Source: Mycolicibacterium aurum (GTDB taxonomy: Bacteria; Actinomycetota; Actinomycetes; Mycobacteriales; Mycobacteriaceae). Taken from it: DNA of 64,000 bases. Each line of letters begins with the position of its first letter. Position 1 is the first letter of the stretch. The notes beneath the pieces were generated by a model. That model had not been told where the DNA came from. It ran no database searches and saw only the letters and a list, made by a program, of their open reading frames with translations. A program made the translations under genes and the position numbers. The stretch is taken from assembly GCF_900637195.1 (NCBI RefSeq), contig NZ_LR134356.1, positions 3,658,001 to 3,722,000 on the forward strand. The letters run 5' to 3'. Shown here one piece after another: positions 6,779-14,848 of the stretch.

Positions 6779-8644
6779 ATGGCTCAGCTGAGCTTCGCCG
6801 ACGTCGACCCGGAGGCGGACCCGACATTGCGCGAAACCACGTTCGTCGTCGTGGATCTGGAGACCACCGGCGGCCGGGCCAGCGGCGACAAGCACGATGA
6901 GATCACCGAGATCGGCGCGGTCAAGGTGCGCGGCGGTGAGGTGCTCGGCGAGTTCGCCACCTTGGTGGATCCGGGACGTGCGATCCCGCCACAGATCGTG
7001 GCGCTGACCGGCATCACGTCGGCCATGGTCTACGACGCGCCGAAGATCGACAGCGTCCTGCCGTCGTTCCTCGAGTTCTGCCGCGGCGCCGTGCTCGTCG
7101 CCCACAACGCCGGCTTCGACATCGGATTCCTCCGGGCCGCCGCCGAGCGCCACCAGCTGCCCTGGCCGAAGCCGCCCGTGCTGTGCACCGTCACGCTCGC
7201 GCGTCGGGTACTCACCCGTGACGAAGCCCCCAGCGTCAAGTTGTCCGCGCTGGCTCAGCTGTTCACAGCCTCCACCACCCCGACGCACCGGGCCCTCGAC
7301 GACGCCAGGGCCACCGTCGATGTGCTGCACGGGCTGATCGAGCGCGTCGGGAACCAGGGCGTGCACACCTACGCCGAGCTGCGTTCCTACCTCCCGGATG
7401 TGACACCGGCGCAACGCAGCAAGCGCCACCTCGCACGCACGGTGCCCCGCAGTCCCGGCGTGTATCTGTTCCGTGGGCCGTCCGCGGAGGTGCTGTACGT
7501 GGGCACCGCTGTCGATCTGCGGCGCCGGGTCTCGCAGTACTTCAACGGCGCCGACCCCCGCACCCGGATGAAGGAAATGGTGGCGCTGGCCACCGCCGTG
7601 GACCATGTCGAGTGCGCCCACGATCTGGAGGCGGGCGTGCGGGAGCTCCGACTGCTGGCCGCCCATGCGCCGCCGTACAACCGCCGGTCCAAATTCCCGC
7701 ACCGCTGGTGGTGGGTCACCCTGACCGACGAAGCCTTTCCGCGGTTCTCCACGGTGCGTACTCCTCGGACGGGAAGCGCCGTCGGGCCGTTCCGTGCGCG
7801 GGCCGACGCGTTCGACGCTGCCGCGCTGATGGCGCGGTTCACCGGAGTGCGCACCTGCACCTCCCGGCTGGGCCGCTCGGCGGTGCACGGTCCGGCCTGC
7901 CCGGAGCGGGAGGTGTCGCCGTGCCCCGCCCGGCGCGGCGCGGACGCCGCCGAGTACGCCGCCACGGCCGCACGCGCGCTCGCGCTCATCGACGGCCGGT
8001 GTAGCCGCCCTCTCGACGCCGCGCTGACCGACATCGCCGACCTGGCCGAGCGTCACCGCTACGAGACGGCCGCGCGGCTGCGCGACCACACCGCCGCCTC
8101 GATCGAGGTGTTGTGGCGCGGTCAGCGACTCCGCGCGTTGGCAGAGATCGACGAGTTGGTGGCGGCAAAGCCCGACGGGCACCGTGGCTGGCACCTCGCG
8201 GTGATCCGTCACGGCCAGCTCGCGGCCGGGGGTTGCGCGCCCCGCGGGGTGCCGCCGATGCCCGTGGTGGACGCGCTGACCGCGGCGGCACAGGCGGTCC
8301 TTCCCGAACCGGGTCCACTGGGTGGCGCGCTGGTGGAGGAGACGGCGCTGATCGCCCGCTGGCTGGCGCAGCCGGGCGTGCGGATCGTGCGCACGGGCAG
8401 CGGGTACTGCTCGCCCGTCGGCGCCGCCGGGCGCTTGGCGGAATGGGCCGGGCAAGCCCGCTCCGCGCGAGTGGCCGCCGAGCAGCTCACCGAACAGTTC
8501 GGCTCAGAACTTCGCCGTTCAGAGATCCTGGGTGAACCCCGCCCAACGCGCGAGGAGCTTTTCGGCCGCCCCGGAGTCGATCGCCTCCTTCGCCCGCGCG
8601 AGCCCGGACTCCCAGGCCGGGACCCACTGGGCGTCGCTGGATAG
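6779..8644 (+). CDS. DEDDh exonuclease fused to GIY-YIG/UvrC-like nuclease, Rv2191-like
   Basis: A 621-residue two-part nuclease. Residues 20-190 are a DnaQ/DNA polymerase III epsilon-type 3'-5' exonuclease with the full DEDDh set: Asp26 and Glu28 (VVDLETT), Asp114 (HNAGFDIGFL), His170 and Asp175 (THRALDDARAT). From about 220 follows a GIY-YIG domain in its UvrC form (SPGVYLF ... LYVGTAVDLRRRVSQYF) and then a UvrC-like middle and C-terminal part with a cysteine-containing segment near VSPCPARRG. DNA repair or processing is inferred; in the wider family this resembles E. coli Cho plus an exonuclease. Its last 126 bases overlap the 3' end of trpD on the other strand. Length is close to Rv2191. 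Confidence 0.85.
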   Translation: MAQLSFADVDPEADPTLRETTFVVVDLETTGGRASGDKHDEITEIGAVKVRGGEVLGEFATLVDPGRAIPPQIVALTGITSAMVYDAPKIDSVLPSFLEFCRGAVLVAHNAGFDIGFLRAAAERHQLPWPKPPVLCTVTLARRVLTRDEAPSVKLSALAQLFTASTTPTHRALDDARATVDVLHGLIERVGNQGVHTYAELRSYLPDVTPAQRSKRHLARTVPRSPGVYLFRGPSAEVLYVGTAVDLRRRVSQYFNGADPRTRMKEMVALATAVDHVECAHDLEAGVRELRLLAAHAPPYNRRSKFPHRWWWVTLTDEAFPRFSTVRTPRTGSAVGPFRARADAFDAAALMARFTGVRTCTSRLGRSAVHGPACPEREVSPCPARRGADAAEYAATAARALALIDGRCSRPLDAALTDIADLAERHRYETAARLRDHTAASIEVLWRGQRLRALAEIDELVAAKPDGHRGWHLAVIRHGQLAAGGCAPRGVPPMPVVDALTAAAQAVLPEPGPLGGALVEETALIARWLAQPGVRIVRTGSGYCSPVGAAGRLAEWAGQARSARVAAEQLTEQFGSELRRSEILGEPRPTREELFGRPGVDRLLRPREPGLPGRDPLGVAG

Positions 8645-9613
8645 CCCTGCATGCGACACCAGCGCACCGGCGGCGTTGAGCACCACCGCATCCCGGACCG
8701 GACCCGTGGCCCCGCCCAGCACCGCCCTGGCCGACGCCGCGTTCGACTCGGCGTCGCCCCCGACCAACTCCGCGATGTCGGCCCTCGGGAACCCGAACGC
8801 CGCGGGATCGAAGGTCAGCCGCTCCACGGTGCCCGCCTGCACCCGCCAGATCGTGCTCGTGGTCGTGGTCGTCAGCTCGTCGAGCCCGTCGTCACCGTGG
8901 ACCACCAGAACGCTGGAGCCCCGCGTGGCGAACACGCCGGCCATCACCTCGGCGAGATCGCCCCACGCGCACCCGATCAGTCCGGCCCGCGGCGTGGCCG
9001 GATTGGTCAACGGGCCGAGCAGGTTGAACACCGTCGGCACCCCGATCTCGCGCCGCACCACCCCCGCGTGCCGGTACGAGGGATGAAACTGCGGGGCGAA
9101 GGCGAAGCCGATACCGACCTCGGCCACACAGCGAGCCACCTGTTCGGGGCCCAGATCGATCCGCACGCCCAGCGCTTCCAGGGTGTCGGCGCCGCCCGAC
9201 AGCGAGGACGCCGCACGGTTGCCGTGCTTGACCACGGGCACGCCGGCAGCGGCCACCACGATCGCGGCCATCGTGGAGAGGTTCACCGTGTTGGCGCCGT
9301 CTCCGCCGGTGCCGACGATGTCCACGGTGGCGGTGCCGATGACGTCCGTGGGCACCCGGCGCGCGTGCTTGAGCATGATGTCGGAGAGTTCGGTGACTTC
9401 AGCCGATGTCGGCCGCTTCATCTTCATCGACACGCCGAACGCCGCGATCTGCGCCGGGGTGGCGGTGCCCGTCATGATCTGATCCATCGCCCATGCCGTC
9501 TGACCTGGCAGAAGACTCTGCCCGACGGTCAGACGGCCCAGAATCATCGCCCAGGTGGGGCTGTTCCCGGAGTCGTGCGGAGGCGAAGCGGGCGTGGGCG
9601 CAGGGTTAGTCAC
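8519..9613 (-). CDS. trpD: Anthranilate phosphoribosyltransferase
   Basis: A 364-residue enzyme that transfers phosphoribose from PRPP to anthranilate, the second step of tryptophan synthesis. The PRPP loop is clear: DIVGTGGDGANTVNLST, then VKHGNRAASSLSGGADTLEA and the metal-binding DDGLDELTTT. I chose the GTG at 9613 (MTNPAPTPASPPHD), giving about the usual mycobacterial length; a recognisable ribosome-binding site is lacking, so a leaderless or weak start is likely. It is divergent from ctaE with 69 bases between, and is not linked to other trp genes in this window, as in M. tuberculosis (Rv2192c). Confidence 0.95.
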   Translation of the reverse strand: MTNPAPTPASPPHDSGNSPTWAMILGRLTVGQSLLPGQTAWAMDQIMTGTATPAQIAAFGVSMKMKRPTSAEVTELSDIMLKHARRVPTDVIGTATVDIVGTGGDGANTVNLSTMAAIVVAAAGVPVVKHGNRAASSLSGGADTLEALGVRIDLGPEQVARCVAEVGIGFAFAPQFHPSYRHAGVVRREIGVPTVFNLLGPLTNPATPRAGLIGCAWGDLAEVMAGVFATRGSSVLVVHGDDGLDELTTTTTSTIWRVQAGTVERLTFDPAAFGFPRADIAELVGGDAESNAASARAVLGGATGPVRDAVVLNAAGALVSHAGLSSDAQWVPAWESGLARAKEAIDSGAAEKLLARWAGFTQDL

Positions 9614-9634
9614 GAACGCGATTATGACGAATTG

Positions 9635-9650
9635 CTCCACCCGGGTGGAG
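9635..9650. promoter_or_regulatory. Perfect 16-base palindrome between trpD and ctaE
   Basis: CTCCACCCGGGTGGAG is its own reverse complement over all 16 bases. It lies 33 bases before the ctaE start, where the -35 region should be, and 22 bases before the trpD start. This is a plausible dimeric repressor or activator site for the ctaE-qcrCAB operon; the regulator is unknown. Confidence 0.45.
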
Positions 9651-9669
9651 TTCAACAACTACAAAGCGT

Positions 9670-9675
9670 CATACT
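9670..9675 (+). promoter_or_regulatory. Candidate leaderless -10 hexamer of ctaE
   Basis: CATACT lies seven bases before the GTG of ctaE, and there is no Shine-Dalgarno sequence. No good -35 is visible, as is common for SigA promoters in mycobacteria. Confidence 0.45.
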
Positions 9676-9682
9676 TGCTCCT

Positions 9683-10294
9683 GTGACGAGCGCTGTAGGG
9701 ACCTCGGGAACCGCCATCACGTCGCGTGTACATTCGCTGAACCGACCGAACATGGTCAGTGTCGGCACCATCGTCTGGCTTTCCAGTGAATTGATGTTCT
9801 TTGCTGGACTGTTTGCGATGTATTTCACCGCGCGCGCGCAAGCCCAGGGCGATTGGCCACCCGAACCGACCGAGTTGAACCTGGCACTGGCCGTACCGGT
9901 GACGCTGGTGCTGATCGCATCGTCGTTCACGTGCCAGATGGGGGTGTTCGCGGCCGAGCGCGGCGACGTCTTCGGGCTGCGCCGCTGGTACGCCATCACC
10001 CTCGCCATGGGAACGTTCTTCGTCCTCGGCCAGGCCTACGAGTACTACCACCTGGTGCACACCGGCACCACGATTCCCGGCAGCGCCTACGGCACCGTCT
10101 TCTACCTGGCCACCGGGTTCCACGGACTGCACGTCATCGGCGGGCTGATCGCCTTCATTCTGCTGTTGATCCGCACCCGGATGAGTAAGTTCACACCAGC
10201 TCAGGCCACCGCAGCCATCGTCGTGTCGTACTACTGGCACTTCGTCGACATCGTGTGGATCGCCCTGTTCGCCGTCATCTATTTCGTGCGATGA
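9683..10294 (+). CDS. ctaE: Cytochrome c oxidase subunit III
   Basis: A 203-residue membrane protein, subunit III of the aa3-type oxidase of the mycobacterial bcc-aa3 respiratory supercomplex. It has five predicted membrane helices, e.g. GTIVWLSSELMFFAGLFAMY near the start and the terminal SYYWHFVDIVWIALFAVIYF, a hallmark of subunit III. The family glutamate is visible in the first of these segments (SSELMFF). Start GTG at 9683; it follows a -10-like hexamer by seven bases, so the transcript may be leaderless. It is the first gene of ctaE-qcrC-qcrA-qcrB; the gap to qcrC is 59 bases. Same length as Rv2193. Confidence 0.95.
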   Translation: MTSAVGTSGTAITSRVHSLNRPNMVSVGTIVWLSSELMFFAGLFAMYFTARAQAQGDWPPEPTELNLALAVPVTLVLIASSFTCQMGVFAAERGDVFGLRRWYAITLAMGTFFVLGQAYEYYHLVHTGTTIPGSAYGTVFYLATGFHGLHVIGGLIAFILLLIRTRMSKFTPAQATAAIVVSYYWHFVDIVWIALFAVIYFVR

Positions 10295-10353
10295 CTCGAT
10301 CGGTACGGAATGGCATGGGAGCCACGGGAAACAAGCGGATGAGAAGGGGTTCG

Positions 10354-11190
10354 ATGACGAGGAAGGCGCCCGGAGCCGGTAAGCCGGCGACAGTTCGCCG
10401 GCGTCGGCTGCGTCGACGCCTGTCGGCTGCACTGCTGCTGCTGACCGGTTTGGTCGTCGCCGGTGGTCTGGCGGCCACACTGACGCCGTCACCGCAGGTC
10501 GCCGTCGCCGATGAATCGGCGTCGGCCATGCTGCGCACCGGTCAGCAGCTCTACGACACGTCCTGCGTGTCCTGCCACGGCGTGAACCTTCAGGGCGTCG
10601 CCGACCGTGGCCCGAGCCTCATCGGCGTCGGCGAAGCGGCGGTGTACTTCCAGGTGTCCACCGGCCGCATGCCCGCCATGCGCGGCGAGGCCCAGGCACA
10701 GCGCAAGGAACCCGCGTTCGACGAGTCGCAGATCGACGCACTGGGCGCCTACGTCCAGGCCAACGGTGGCGGTCCCGTCGTTCCGCGCGACGACAACGGA
10801 GCGATCGCCGAGCAGTCCCTGATCGGCAACGACGTCGCCCGCGGCGGCGACCTGTTCCGCCTCAACTGCGCGTCCTGCCACAACTTCACCGGCAAGGGCG
10901 GTGCACTGTCCTCAGGTAAGTACGCCCCCGACCTGGGCGAGGCCAACCCGGCACAGATCTACACCGCGATGTCGACCGGTCCGCAGAACATGCCGAAGTT
11001 CTCCGACCGCCAGCTGTCGCCGGAAGAGAAGCGCGACATCGTCGCCTACGTGCGCGAGTCGGCGGAGACCCCCACTCCCGGCGGTCTCGGACTGGGCGGC
11101 TTCGGTCCGACCTCCGAGGGCATGGTGGCGTGGATCGTCGGAATGGTGGCGATCATCGCCGCCGCACTCTGGATCGGAGCACGGGCATGA
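10354..11190 (+). CDS. qcrC: Diheme cytochrome c subunit of the bcc complex
   Basis: A 278-residue membrane-bound cytochrome cc that replaces a soluble cytochrome c and passes electrons from the bc1 part to the aa3 oxidase. Two heme c sites are seen, CVSCH (Cys71-His75) and CASCH (Cys172-His176), with one candidate axial Met in each half (GRMPAM; NMPKF). Hydrophobic segments at about 25-42 and 257-275 anchor it with both heme domains outside. Start ATG at 10354, with AGAAGGGG six bases upstream. Its stop overlaps the qcrA start (ATGA), so the two are translationally coupled. Confidence 0.95.
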   Translation: MTRKAPGAGKPATVRRRRLRRRLSAALLLLTGLVVAGGLAATLTPSPQVAVADESASAMLRTGQQLYDTSCVSCHGVNLQGVADRGPSLIGVGEAAVYFQVSTGRMPAMRGEAQAQRKEPAFDESQIDALGAYVQANGGGPVVPRDDNGAIAEQSLIGNDVARGGDLFRLNCASCHNFTGKGGALSSGKYAPDLGEANPAQIYTAMSTGPQNMPKFSDRQLSPEEKRDIVAYVRESAETPTPGGLGLGGFGPTSEGMVAWIVGMVAIIAAALWIGARA

Positions 11191-12395
11191 GCGACAGGCC
11201 TGATGACGTGAAGGGAACCGACACACCGGGACAGACCGGGGTGCCGGGACAGCCCACCGACGCCGAGCTGATGAAGATGTCGCAGGAGGAACTTCTCGAA
11301 CTCGGCGGCAAGCTCGACGGCGTCGAGATCGTCTACAAGGAGCCGCGCTGGCCGGTTCCCGGGACGAAGGCCGAGAAGCGTGCCGAACGCTCGGTCGCGT
11401 ACTGGTTTCTGCTGGCCGGCTTTTCGGGTCTCGCGCTCCTGCTGATCTTCTTGTTCTGGCCCTGGGAGTACAAGCCGTTCGGCTCGGACGGCGAGTTCCT
11501 GTACTCGCTGACGACTCCCCTCTACGGTCTGACGTTCGGGTTGTCCGTCCTGGCGATCGGCGTCGGCGCGGTGCTGTTCCAGAAGAAGTTCATCCCCGAA
11601 GAGATCTCGATCCAGGAACGCCACGACGGCAAGTCCCCCGAGCTGCACCGCAGGACCGTCGCCGCCAATCTCGGCGACGCGCTCGAGGGCTCGACCCTCA
11701 AGCGGCGCAAGATGATCGGCCTCTCGCTGGGCATCGGCTTCGGCGCGTTCGGCGTCGGCACGCTGGTCGCCTTCATCGGCGGGCTCATCAAGAACCCGTG
11801 GAAGCCGGTCGTTCCCACCGCCGAGGGCATGAAGGCGGTGCTGTGGACCTCCGGATGGACGCCACGTTTCGAGGGCGAGACCATCTTCCTGGCCCGCGCC
11901 ACCGGCAGGGCCGGCGAGTCACCATTCGTCAAGATGCGTCCCGAGGACCTCGACGCCGGCGGCATGGAGACCGTGTATCCGTGGCGCGAATCCGACGGTG
12001 ACGGCACCACGGTCGAGTCCGAGCACCATCTGACCGAGATCTCGATGGGTGTCCGTAACCCGGTCATGCTCATCCGCATCAAGCCGATCGACATGAACCG
12101 TGTGGTCAAGCGCCGCGGCCAGGAGAGCTTCAACTTCGGCGAGCTGTTCGCCTACACCAAGGTCTGCTCGCACCTGGGCTGCCCGTCCTCGCTGTACGAG
12201 CAGCAGACCTATCGCATTCTGTGCCCGTGCCACCAGTCGCAGTTCGACGCGTTGCACTTCGCCAAACCGATCTTCGGCCCGGCCGCCCGCGCTCTCGCGC
12301 AGCTGCCGATCACGATTGATCAGGACGGCTACCTCGTCGCCAACGGCGACTTCATCGAACCCGTCGGACCGGCATTCTGGGAGCGGAAGTCATGA
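11187..12395 (+). CDS. qcrA: Rieske iron-sulfur subunit of the bcc complex
   Basis: A 402-residue Rieske protein of the actinobacterial type, with three membrane segments (about 72-92, 108-130, 175-200) rather than one. The [2Fe-2S] ligands are Cys327 and His329 in CSHLGC and Cys346 and His349 in CPCHQSQFD; Cys332 and Cys348 should form the disulfide. It oxidises menaquinol with QcrB and moves electrons to QcrC. ATGA overlaps at both ends (with qcrC and qcrB) show tight coupling. The hydrophilic N-terminus (about 60 residues) is typical for the group. Orthologue of Rv2195. Confidence 0.95.
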   Translation: MSDRPDDVKGTDTPGQTGVPGQPTDAELMKMSQEELLELGGKLDGVEIVYKEPRWPVPGTKAEKRAERSVAYWFLLAGFSGLALLLIFLFWPWEYKPFGSDGEFLYSLTTPLYGLTFGLSVLAIGVGAVLFQKKFIPEEISIQERHDGKSPELHRRTVAANLGDALEGSTLKRRKMIGLSLGIGFGAFGVGTLVAFIGGLIKNPWKPVVPTAEGMKAVLWTSGWTPRFEGETIFLARATGRAGESPFVKMRPEDLDAGGMETVYPWRESDGDGTTVESEHHLTEISMGVRNPVMLIRIKPIDMNRVVKRRGQESFNFGELFAYTKVCSHLGCPSSLYEQQTYRILCPCHQSQFDALHFAKPIFGPAARALAQLPITIDQDGYLVANGDFIEPVGPAFWERKS

Positions 12396-14068
12396 GCCCA
12401 CGTCTAGACGCAGGCCAGATCGCAGCCAAACAGGGTGAAGCGATCGACTCGCGATACCACCCCTCCGCGGCGGTCCGCCGACAGCTGAACAAGGTCTTCC
12501 CGACGCACTGGTCGTTCCTGCTGGGCGAGATCGCGATGTACAGCTTCCTCGTCCTGCTGCTCACCGGTGTCTGGCTGACCCTGTTCTTCGATCCGTCGAT
12601 GGCGCACGTCACCTACGACGGTGTGTATCAGCCGCTGCGTGGTGTGCAGATGTCGCGGGCGTACGAGACCACGCTCGACATCAGCTTCGAGATCCGCGGC
12701 GGGCTGTTCGTCCGGCAGGTCCACCACTGGGCGGCTCTGCTGTTCGCGGCGTCGATCATGGTCCACCTGGCTCGCATCTTCTTCACGGGCGCCTTCCGGC
12801 GACCGCGTGAGGCCAACTGGGTGATCGGCTCGCTGCTGCTGATCCTGGCGATGTTCGAGGGCTTCTTCGGTTACTCGCTGCCCGACGATCTGCTGTCCGG
12901 CACCGGTATCCGCGCCGCACTCTCCGGAATCACGATGGGCATCCCGGTGGTCGGAACGTGGATGCACTGGGCGCTGTTCGGCGGGGACTTCCCCGGCGAC
13001 ATCCTGATCCCGCGGCTGTACGCGCTGCACATCCTGCTGATTCCGGGAATCATCTTGGCGCTCATCGGCGTTCACCTCGCGCTGGTGTGGTTCCAGAAGC
13101 ACACGCAGTTCCCCGGCCCCGGCCGCACCGAGACGAATGTCGTCGGCGTGCGCGTCATGCCGGTGTTCGCGGTGAAGTCCGGCGCGTTCTTCGCGGTGAC
13201 GGTCGGCATCCTGGGCCTCATGGGCGGTCTGCTGCAGATCAACCCGGTCTGGGTCCTCGGGCCGTACAAGCCGTCCCAGGTGTCAGCCGGTAGCCAGCCC
13301 GACTTCTACATGATGTGGACCGACGGTCTGATCCGGTTGTGGCCGGCGTGGGAGTTCTATCCGTTCGGGCACACCATCCCGCAGGGCGTGTGGGTTGCCC
13401 TCGGCATGGGCCTGGTGTTCACGTTGCTGATGGCGTACCCGTTCATCGAGAAGAAGCTCTCCGGCGACGATGCGCACCACAACCTGCTGCAGCGTCCCCG
13501 TGACGCTCCGACACGTACCGCGGTGGGTGCGGCGGCGATCTCGTTCTACATCCTGCTGACGTTCGCGTGCATGAACGACATCATCGCGCTGAAGTTCCAC
13601 ATCTCGCTGAACGCGACGACGTGGATCGGCCGGATCGGCATGGTCGTGCTGCCCGCCATCGTCTACTTCGTCGCCTACCGGTGGGCGGTCAGCCTGCAGC
13701 GCAGCGACCGCGCGGTGCTGGAGCACGGCATCGAGACGGGCATCATCAAGCGTCTCCCCCACGGGGCGTACGTCGAGCTGCACCAGCCGCTCGGCCCCGT
13801 CGACGAGCACGGTCACGCGATTCCGCTGGAGTACCAGGGCGCGGCGCTACCCAAGCGGATGAACAAGCTGGGGTCCAGCGGCTCTCCGGGCACCGGCAGC
13901 TTCCTGCGGGGCGATCCGTTGTCCGAGCACGAGGCCATCACCGCGGCCGCACACGCGGCGGAGCACCGCGCGTTGACGGCTCTGCGTGAGCACCAGGAGC
14001 GCACCAGCGCCTCCAACGGTTCGAACGGCTCCAATGGTTCGAACGGCTCATCCAACGGGCATCACTGA
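12392..14068 (+). CDS. qcrB: Cytochrome b subunit of the bcc complex
   Basis: A 558-residue membrane cytochrome b with two heme b groups. Likely axial ligands are His111 and His125 (VRQVHHWAALLFAASIMVH) and His213 and His228 (YALHILL ... IGVHLA), with the 14/15 spacing of b6f-type proteins. The Qo site has the PEF-like region replaced by FYPFGHTIPQ. Thr310 in MMWTDG lies where, in M. tuberculosis QcrB, changes give resistance to Q203-type inhibitors (from the literature; alignment by eye). The C-terminus ends in four SNG repeats. A strong intrinsic terminator follows, ending the operon. Confidence 0.95.
   Translation: MSPRLDAGQIAAKQGEAIDSRYHPSAAVRRQLNKVFPTHWSFLLGEIAMYSFLVLLLTGVWLTLFFDPSMAHVTYDGVYQPLRGVQMSRAYETTLDISFEIRGGLFVRQVHHWAALLFAASIMVHLARIFFTGAFRRPREANWVIGSLLLILAMFEGFFGYSLPDDLLSGTGIRAALSGITMGIPVVGTWMHWALFGGDFPGDILIPRLYALHILLIPGIILALIGVHLALVWFQKHTQFPGPGRTETNVVGVRVMPVFAVKSGAFFAVTVGILGLMGGLLQINPVWVLGPYKPSQVSAGSQPDFYMMWTDGLIRLWPAWEFYPFGHTIPQGVWVALGMGLVFTLLMAYPFIEKKLSGDDAHHNLLQRPRDAPTRTAVGAAAISFYILLTFACMNDIIALKFHISLNATTWIGRIGMVVLPAIVYFVAYRWAVSLQRSDRAVLEHGIETGIIKRLPHGAYVELHQPLGPVDEHGHAIPLEYQGAALPKRMNKLGSSGSPGTGSFLRGDPLSEHEAITAAAHAAEHRALTALREHQERTSASNGSNGSNGSNGSSNGHH
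14012..14047 (+). repeat. Nine-base tandem repeat coding SNG units at the QcrB C-terminus
   Basis: Four imperfect copies of TCCAACGGT / TCGAACGGC encode (Ser-Asn-Gly)x4 at residues 541-552. The tail is cytosolic and low-complexity, so copy number can vary without harm to the cytochrome. Confidence 0.75.
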
Positions 14069-14089
14069 CCGGCACAGTTTCCACGCAGT

Positions 14090-14131
14090 CTGATCCGCCT
14101 CAGCCGCCAGGCTGGGGCGGATCAGTTGTTT
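14090..14131 (+). terminator. Intrinsic terminator after qcrB
   Basis: A 16-base-pair stem (arms 14090-14105 and 14110-14125, one G-U pair) with loop GCCA is followed by TTGTTT. It lies 21 bases after the qcrB stop and 22 bases before the end of the convergent gene at 14154. Confidence 0.85.
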
Positions 14132-14153
14132 ACCGGTCTGGATTTCCCGCTGA

Positions 14154-14831
14154 TCAGCGATCGATGTCAGCGCGCATTTCGCGCAGGAAGTACCACGGGA
14201 TGGCGATCATTCCGACGGTCACGACACCAGCGACGCCGTAGAGCGCCCAGGAGGCGGTGTCGCTGTCGACCGCCATCAGATAAGTCGCCACCGCGATCAG
14301 CAGGGTGGCCGCCCCCATCGCGCAGGTGATGGACGCAGCACTGCGCAGCCAGAGCCGGTCGACGGCAGAGGACGCCGCTGAAACAGGTGCGGGTGACCGC
14401 AGCACGCGCGGCAGCGGGCCGCTGCCCTCGGGGGTGGCCTGTGCCAGCCGGATCTTCTCGGTCGGTGCGTCGACGTTTCGGGTGGGCGTCGACGGCGAGT
14501 CCGCCACCTGCGCGGCCGGACGCTGAGGCGCCGCGGCCGCGTCGCCGGCGCCGGCGCGGCGAGCGCGCAGGAGCAGCGGCACGGCAGCCACGATCACCGC
14601 GGCGGACACACCGATCACGGTGTAGAGGACCCACGGCGTGCCAGACTCCGAGGGGGCGCCTTCGCGTCCGCGGGTGAGATCGACCAGCGCCACCGTGGCG
14701 GCGACGCCGGCTCCCAGTGCGGCCAGCCACACGACGGCGCACGCGCCGAGCAGGATGCGGTCCACGCGGTCGAGCGCGGAGCCGTCGAAGCCGGTATTCG
14801 GCCGGTTGGCGGTGTCGCTGAATTGTGTCAT
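14154..14831 (-). CDS. DUF2561-type four-helix membrane protein, Rv2197c-like
   Basis: A 225-residue integral membrane protein with helices at about 26-50 and 67-88, a cytosolic or external loop (about 90-150, Ala/Pro-rich) and helices at about 162-188 and 192-212, ending YFLREMRADIDR. It corresponds to Rv2197c, placed in DUF2561 (family number from memory). It is the last gene of the leftward ctaC-ctaF-mmpS3 group, 17 bases after mmpS3. No catalytic motif is seen; context suggests an envelope or respiratory role, which is inference. Confidence 0.75.
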   Translation of the reverse strand: MTQFSDTANRPNTGFDGSALDRVDRILLGACAVVWLAALGAGVAATVALVDLTRGREGAPSESGTPWVLYTVIGVSAAVIVAAVPLLLRARRAGAGDAAAAPQRPAAQVADSPSTPTRNVDAPTEKIRLAQATPEGSGPLPRVLRSPAPVSAASSAVDRLWLRSAASITCAMGAATLLIAVATYLMAVDSDTASWALYGVAGVVTVGMIAIPWYFLREMRADIDR

Positions 14832-14848
14832 CGGCGTGGAGTTGGCCC

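Noticed and set aside
6719..8455. 578-codon open frame on the minus strand opposite the exonuclease/UvrC-like gene
   Set aside because: The real gene has all DEDDh residues and correct length; the antisense frame is Arg/Gly-rich without any recognisable domain.
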